In this document: piece after piece, positions 39,666 to 40,999 of the stretch
How positions within the stretch are numbered: the stretch's first letter is position 1
Layout of the letters: every line of letters begins with the position of its first letter
From: Bacillota bacterium
Lineage (GTDB): Bacteria > Bacillota_I > Bacilli_A > Acholeplasmatales > Acholeplasmataceae
Direction of reading: 5' to 3'
Assembly (NCBI GenBank): GCA_018818645.1
Contig: JAHIRQ010000045.1
Location: forward strand, 1-40,999
DNA: 40,999 bases
The notes under the pieces: generated by a model
Database searches by the model: none
Told to the model about the DNA's origin: nothing
The model's input: the letters and a program-made list of their open reading frames with translations, nothing else
Program-made: the position numbers and the translations under genes

Positions 39666-39783
39666 TTCTATAGATCTTAAAATTTAGATTTTATAACTAT
39701 AAAAAAGAACTAAACATTATAAACACAGCAATTGAAGTCAAGAAACTAGAAACTATTTTCTTTATAATGAGGGTGGTGATTAG

Positions 39784-40644
39784 ATGAAGGAAGAACTTGT
39801 AAATCAAATTCAAATATATATCGAGAAAAACATAATGTCCCCCATTACTCTGCAGCAAATATCTAAAGTACTCAATTACTCTCCTTATTACATCTCTAGA
39901 GTATTCAAAGAAGTTAAAGGCCAAAACATATTTGAATACATTAGAAAGATTAGATTAACATCTGCAGCTAAAATCTTAAGAGATCAACAGGTTAGAGTAC
40001 TAGATGTAGCTCTTGACTTCATGTTTGACTCTCATGAGGGCTTTACACGTGCTTTTTCAAAAACATTTGATATTACACCTAAATCTTATCAGCTATCACC
40101 TCTACCAATCCAATACTTCATTCCGTATTTGATTGAGATTAAAAGGAAAGAGGAAAATAGAATGGAAGCAAAAGCAATATTTGTCCAAATTATCGAAAGA
40201 CCAAAAAGAAAAGCGATTGTTAAAAGAGCTAAAAAAGCTACAGAGTACTTCACCTATTCAGAGGAAGTAGGATGTGATGTTTGGGGAGTTTTAACAAGCG
40301 TTAAGGAAGCTCTTAATGAACCCATGGGAATGTGGTTATCAGATAAAATGATGAAACCAAATACATCTCACTATGTTCAAGGTGTAGAAGTCCCAGATAC
40401 CTATCAAGGTGTAGTTCCTGAAGGCTTTGAACTGATCGATCTACCTGCTTGTGAGCTAGTCGTATTCCAGGGAGAACCCTATAACGATGATGACTTTAGA
40501 GCACAAATTGGCTTTGTTATGGAATCTATTGAGAAGTATAACCCGAAGGTTTATGGATTCTCCTATGATCTAGATGGATATAGATTTCAATATGAACCAC
40601 AAGGATATAGAGGCTATATCGAAGGAAGAGTTATCAAAAGATAA
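39784..40644 (+). CDS. AraC-family regulator with GyrI-like/effector-binding domain
   Basis: ITLQQISKVLNYSPYYISRVFKEVKGQNIFEYIRKIRLTSAAKIL; C-term GVEVPDTYQGVVPEGFELIDLPACELVVFQG. Confidence 0.92.
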   Translation: MKEELVNQIQIYIEKNIMSPITLQQISKVLNYSPYYISRVFKEVKGQNIFEYIRKIRLTSAAKILRDQQVRVLDVALDFMFDSHEGFTRAFSKTFDITPKSYQLSPLPIQYFIPYLIEIKRKEENRMEAKAIFVQIIERPKRKAIVKRAKKATEYFTYSEEVGCDVWGVLTSVKEALNEPMGMWLSDKMMKPNTSHYVQGVEVPDTYQGVVPEGFELIDLPACELVVFQGEPYNDDDFRAQIGFVMESIEKYNPKVYGFSYDLDGYRFQYEPQGYRGYIEGRVIKR

Positions 40645-40655
40645 AAAAATATATT

Positions 40656-40692
40656 AAGGTAGGCTTTCAAATCGAAAGCCTACCTTTACTTT
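40656..40692 (+). terminator. Rho-independent terminator
   Basis: AAGGTAGGCTTTC-AAATC-GAAAGCCTACCTT 13-bp stem. Confidence 0.85.
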
Positions 40693-40815
40693 AGATATCC
40701 AATTTGGATTACTTTAAGTGAACAAATATATTTTTAAGACATATACGCCCTGTTTTAATCAAATTTACATGGTATAATACTTATATAGAAATATAACAAT
40801 TTGAGTGGGGGATTT

Positions 40816-40999
40816 ATGAAGAAAATAGCGATACTATTGATGCTTTTCCTAGGAACGTTCATCATCTCTGGTTGTAAAGACACGAATAGAGATGCTTTTG
40901 GTTTTATAAACACCACGATACAAACGAAAGAAGAAATCAAAGAAAAGCTAGCATTCTATATTGATAGAATGCTATCAAGTGCTGAACTGAACTTGAATG
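40816..40999 (+). CDS. predicted lipoprotein, truncated by window end
   Basis: MKKIAILLMLFLGTFIISGCKD lipobox; RBS gtgggggat. Confidence 0.75.
   Translation, partial: MKKIAILLMLFLGTFIISGCKDTNRDAFGFINTTIQTKEEIKEKLAFYIDRMLSSAELNLN

Noticed and set aside
1-40999. CRISPR array, tRNA, rRNA, IS transposase or integrase
   Set aside because: No regularly spaced repeats, no cloverleaf-like or rRNA segments, and no DDE/tyrosine/serine recombinase motifs seen on reading; absence was not verified computationally.

Overview
AT-rich, low-GC window, probably Bacillota/Mycoplasmatota (taxon is inferred, not shown). Four zones: (1) 1-1.53 kb, chromosomal-looking genes: OYE-type oxidoreductase C-terminus, a membrane protein and a NERD protein. 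A small HExxH protein follows at 2.05-2.55 kb. (2) 2.66-16.86 kb, a dense defense island. Its first module is a restriction-modification-like operon: C5 cytosine MTase, a protein with two GHKL ATPase domains (MORC/Hsp90-like plus histidine-kinase-like), a receiver-domain protein whose C-terminal half carries an RX4H (HEPN-like) motif, an AlwI-family REase, then a two-domain fused Dam-like (D12) adenine MTase and a coiled-coil protein. Its second module is a minimal nucleotidyltransferase, an Abi_2-like HEPN protein, a HepT-like protein with an exact RX4HXY motif, a Hanks-type Ser/Thr kinase, an unknown alpha-helical protein, and a frameshifted gene. A short repeat (core TTATGATGTCTCAAATAGGAAA) recurs at the module boundaries. 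(3) 16.9-20.2 kb, a decayed prophage segment: TerS-like, ParB-domain DNA methylase, phage-type MetK and HNH, all with stops or frameshifts except possibly HNH. (4) 20.2-41 kb, lineage-specific small membrane/YcxB-like proteins, lipoproteins, GNATs, a duplicated and decaying methyltransferase/GNAT pair, an ABC exporter, AlkD-like, ClbS/DfsB-like and AraC-GyrI genes. The best candidate for an undescribed system is the two-component-like relay (dual-GHKL kinase plus REC-HEPN effector) inside an AlwI-type RM operon, followed by the NTase/two-HEPN/kinase module. No tRNA, rRNA or CRISPR was recognised. All family calls come from motif reading; no searches were run.
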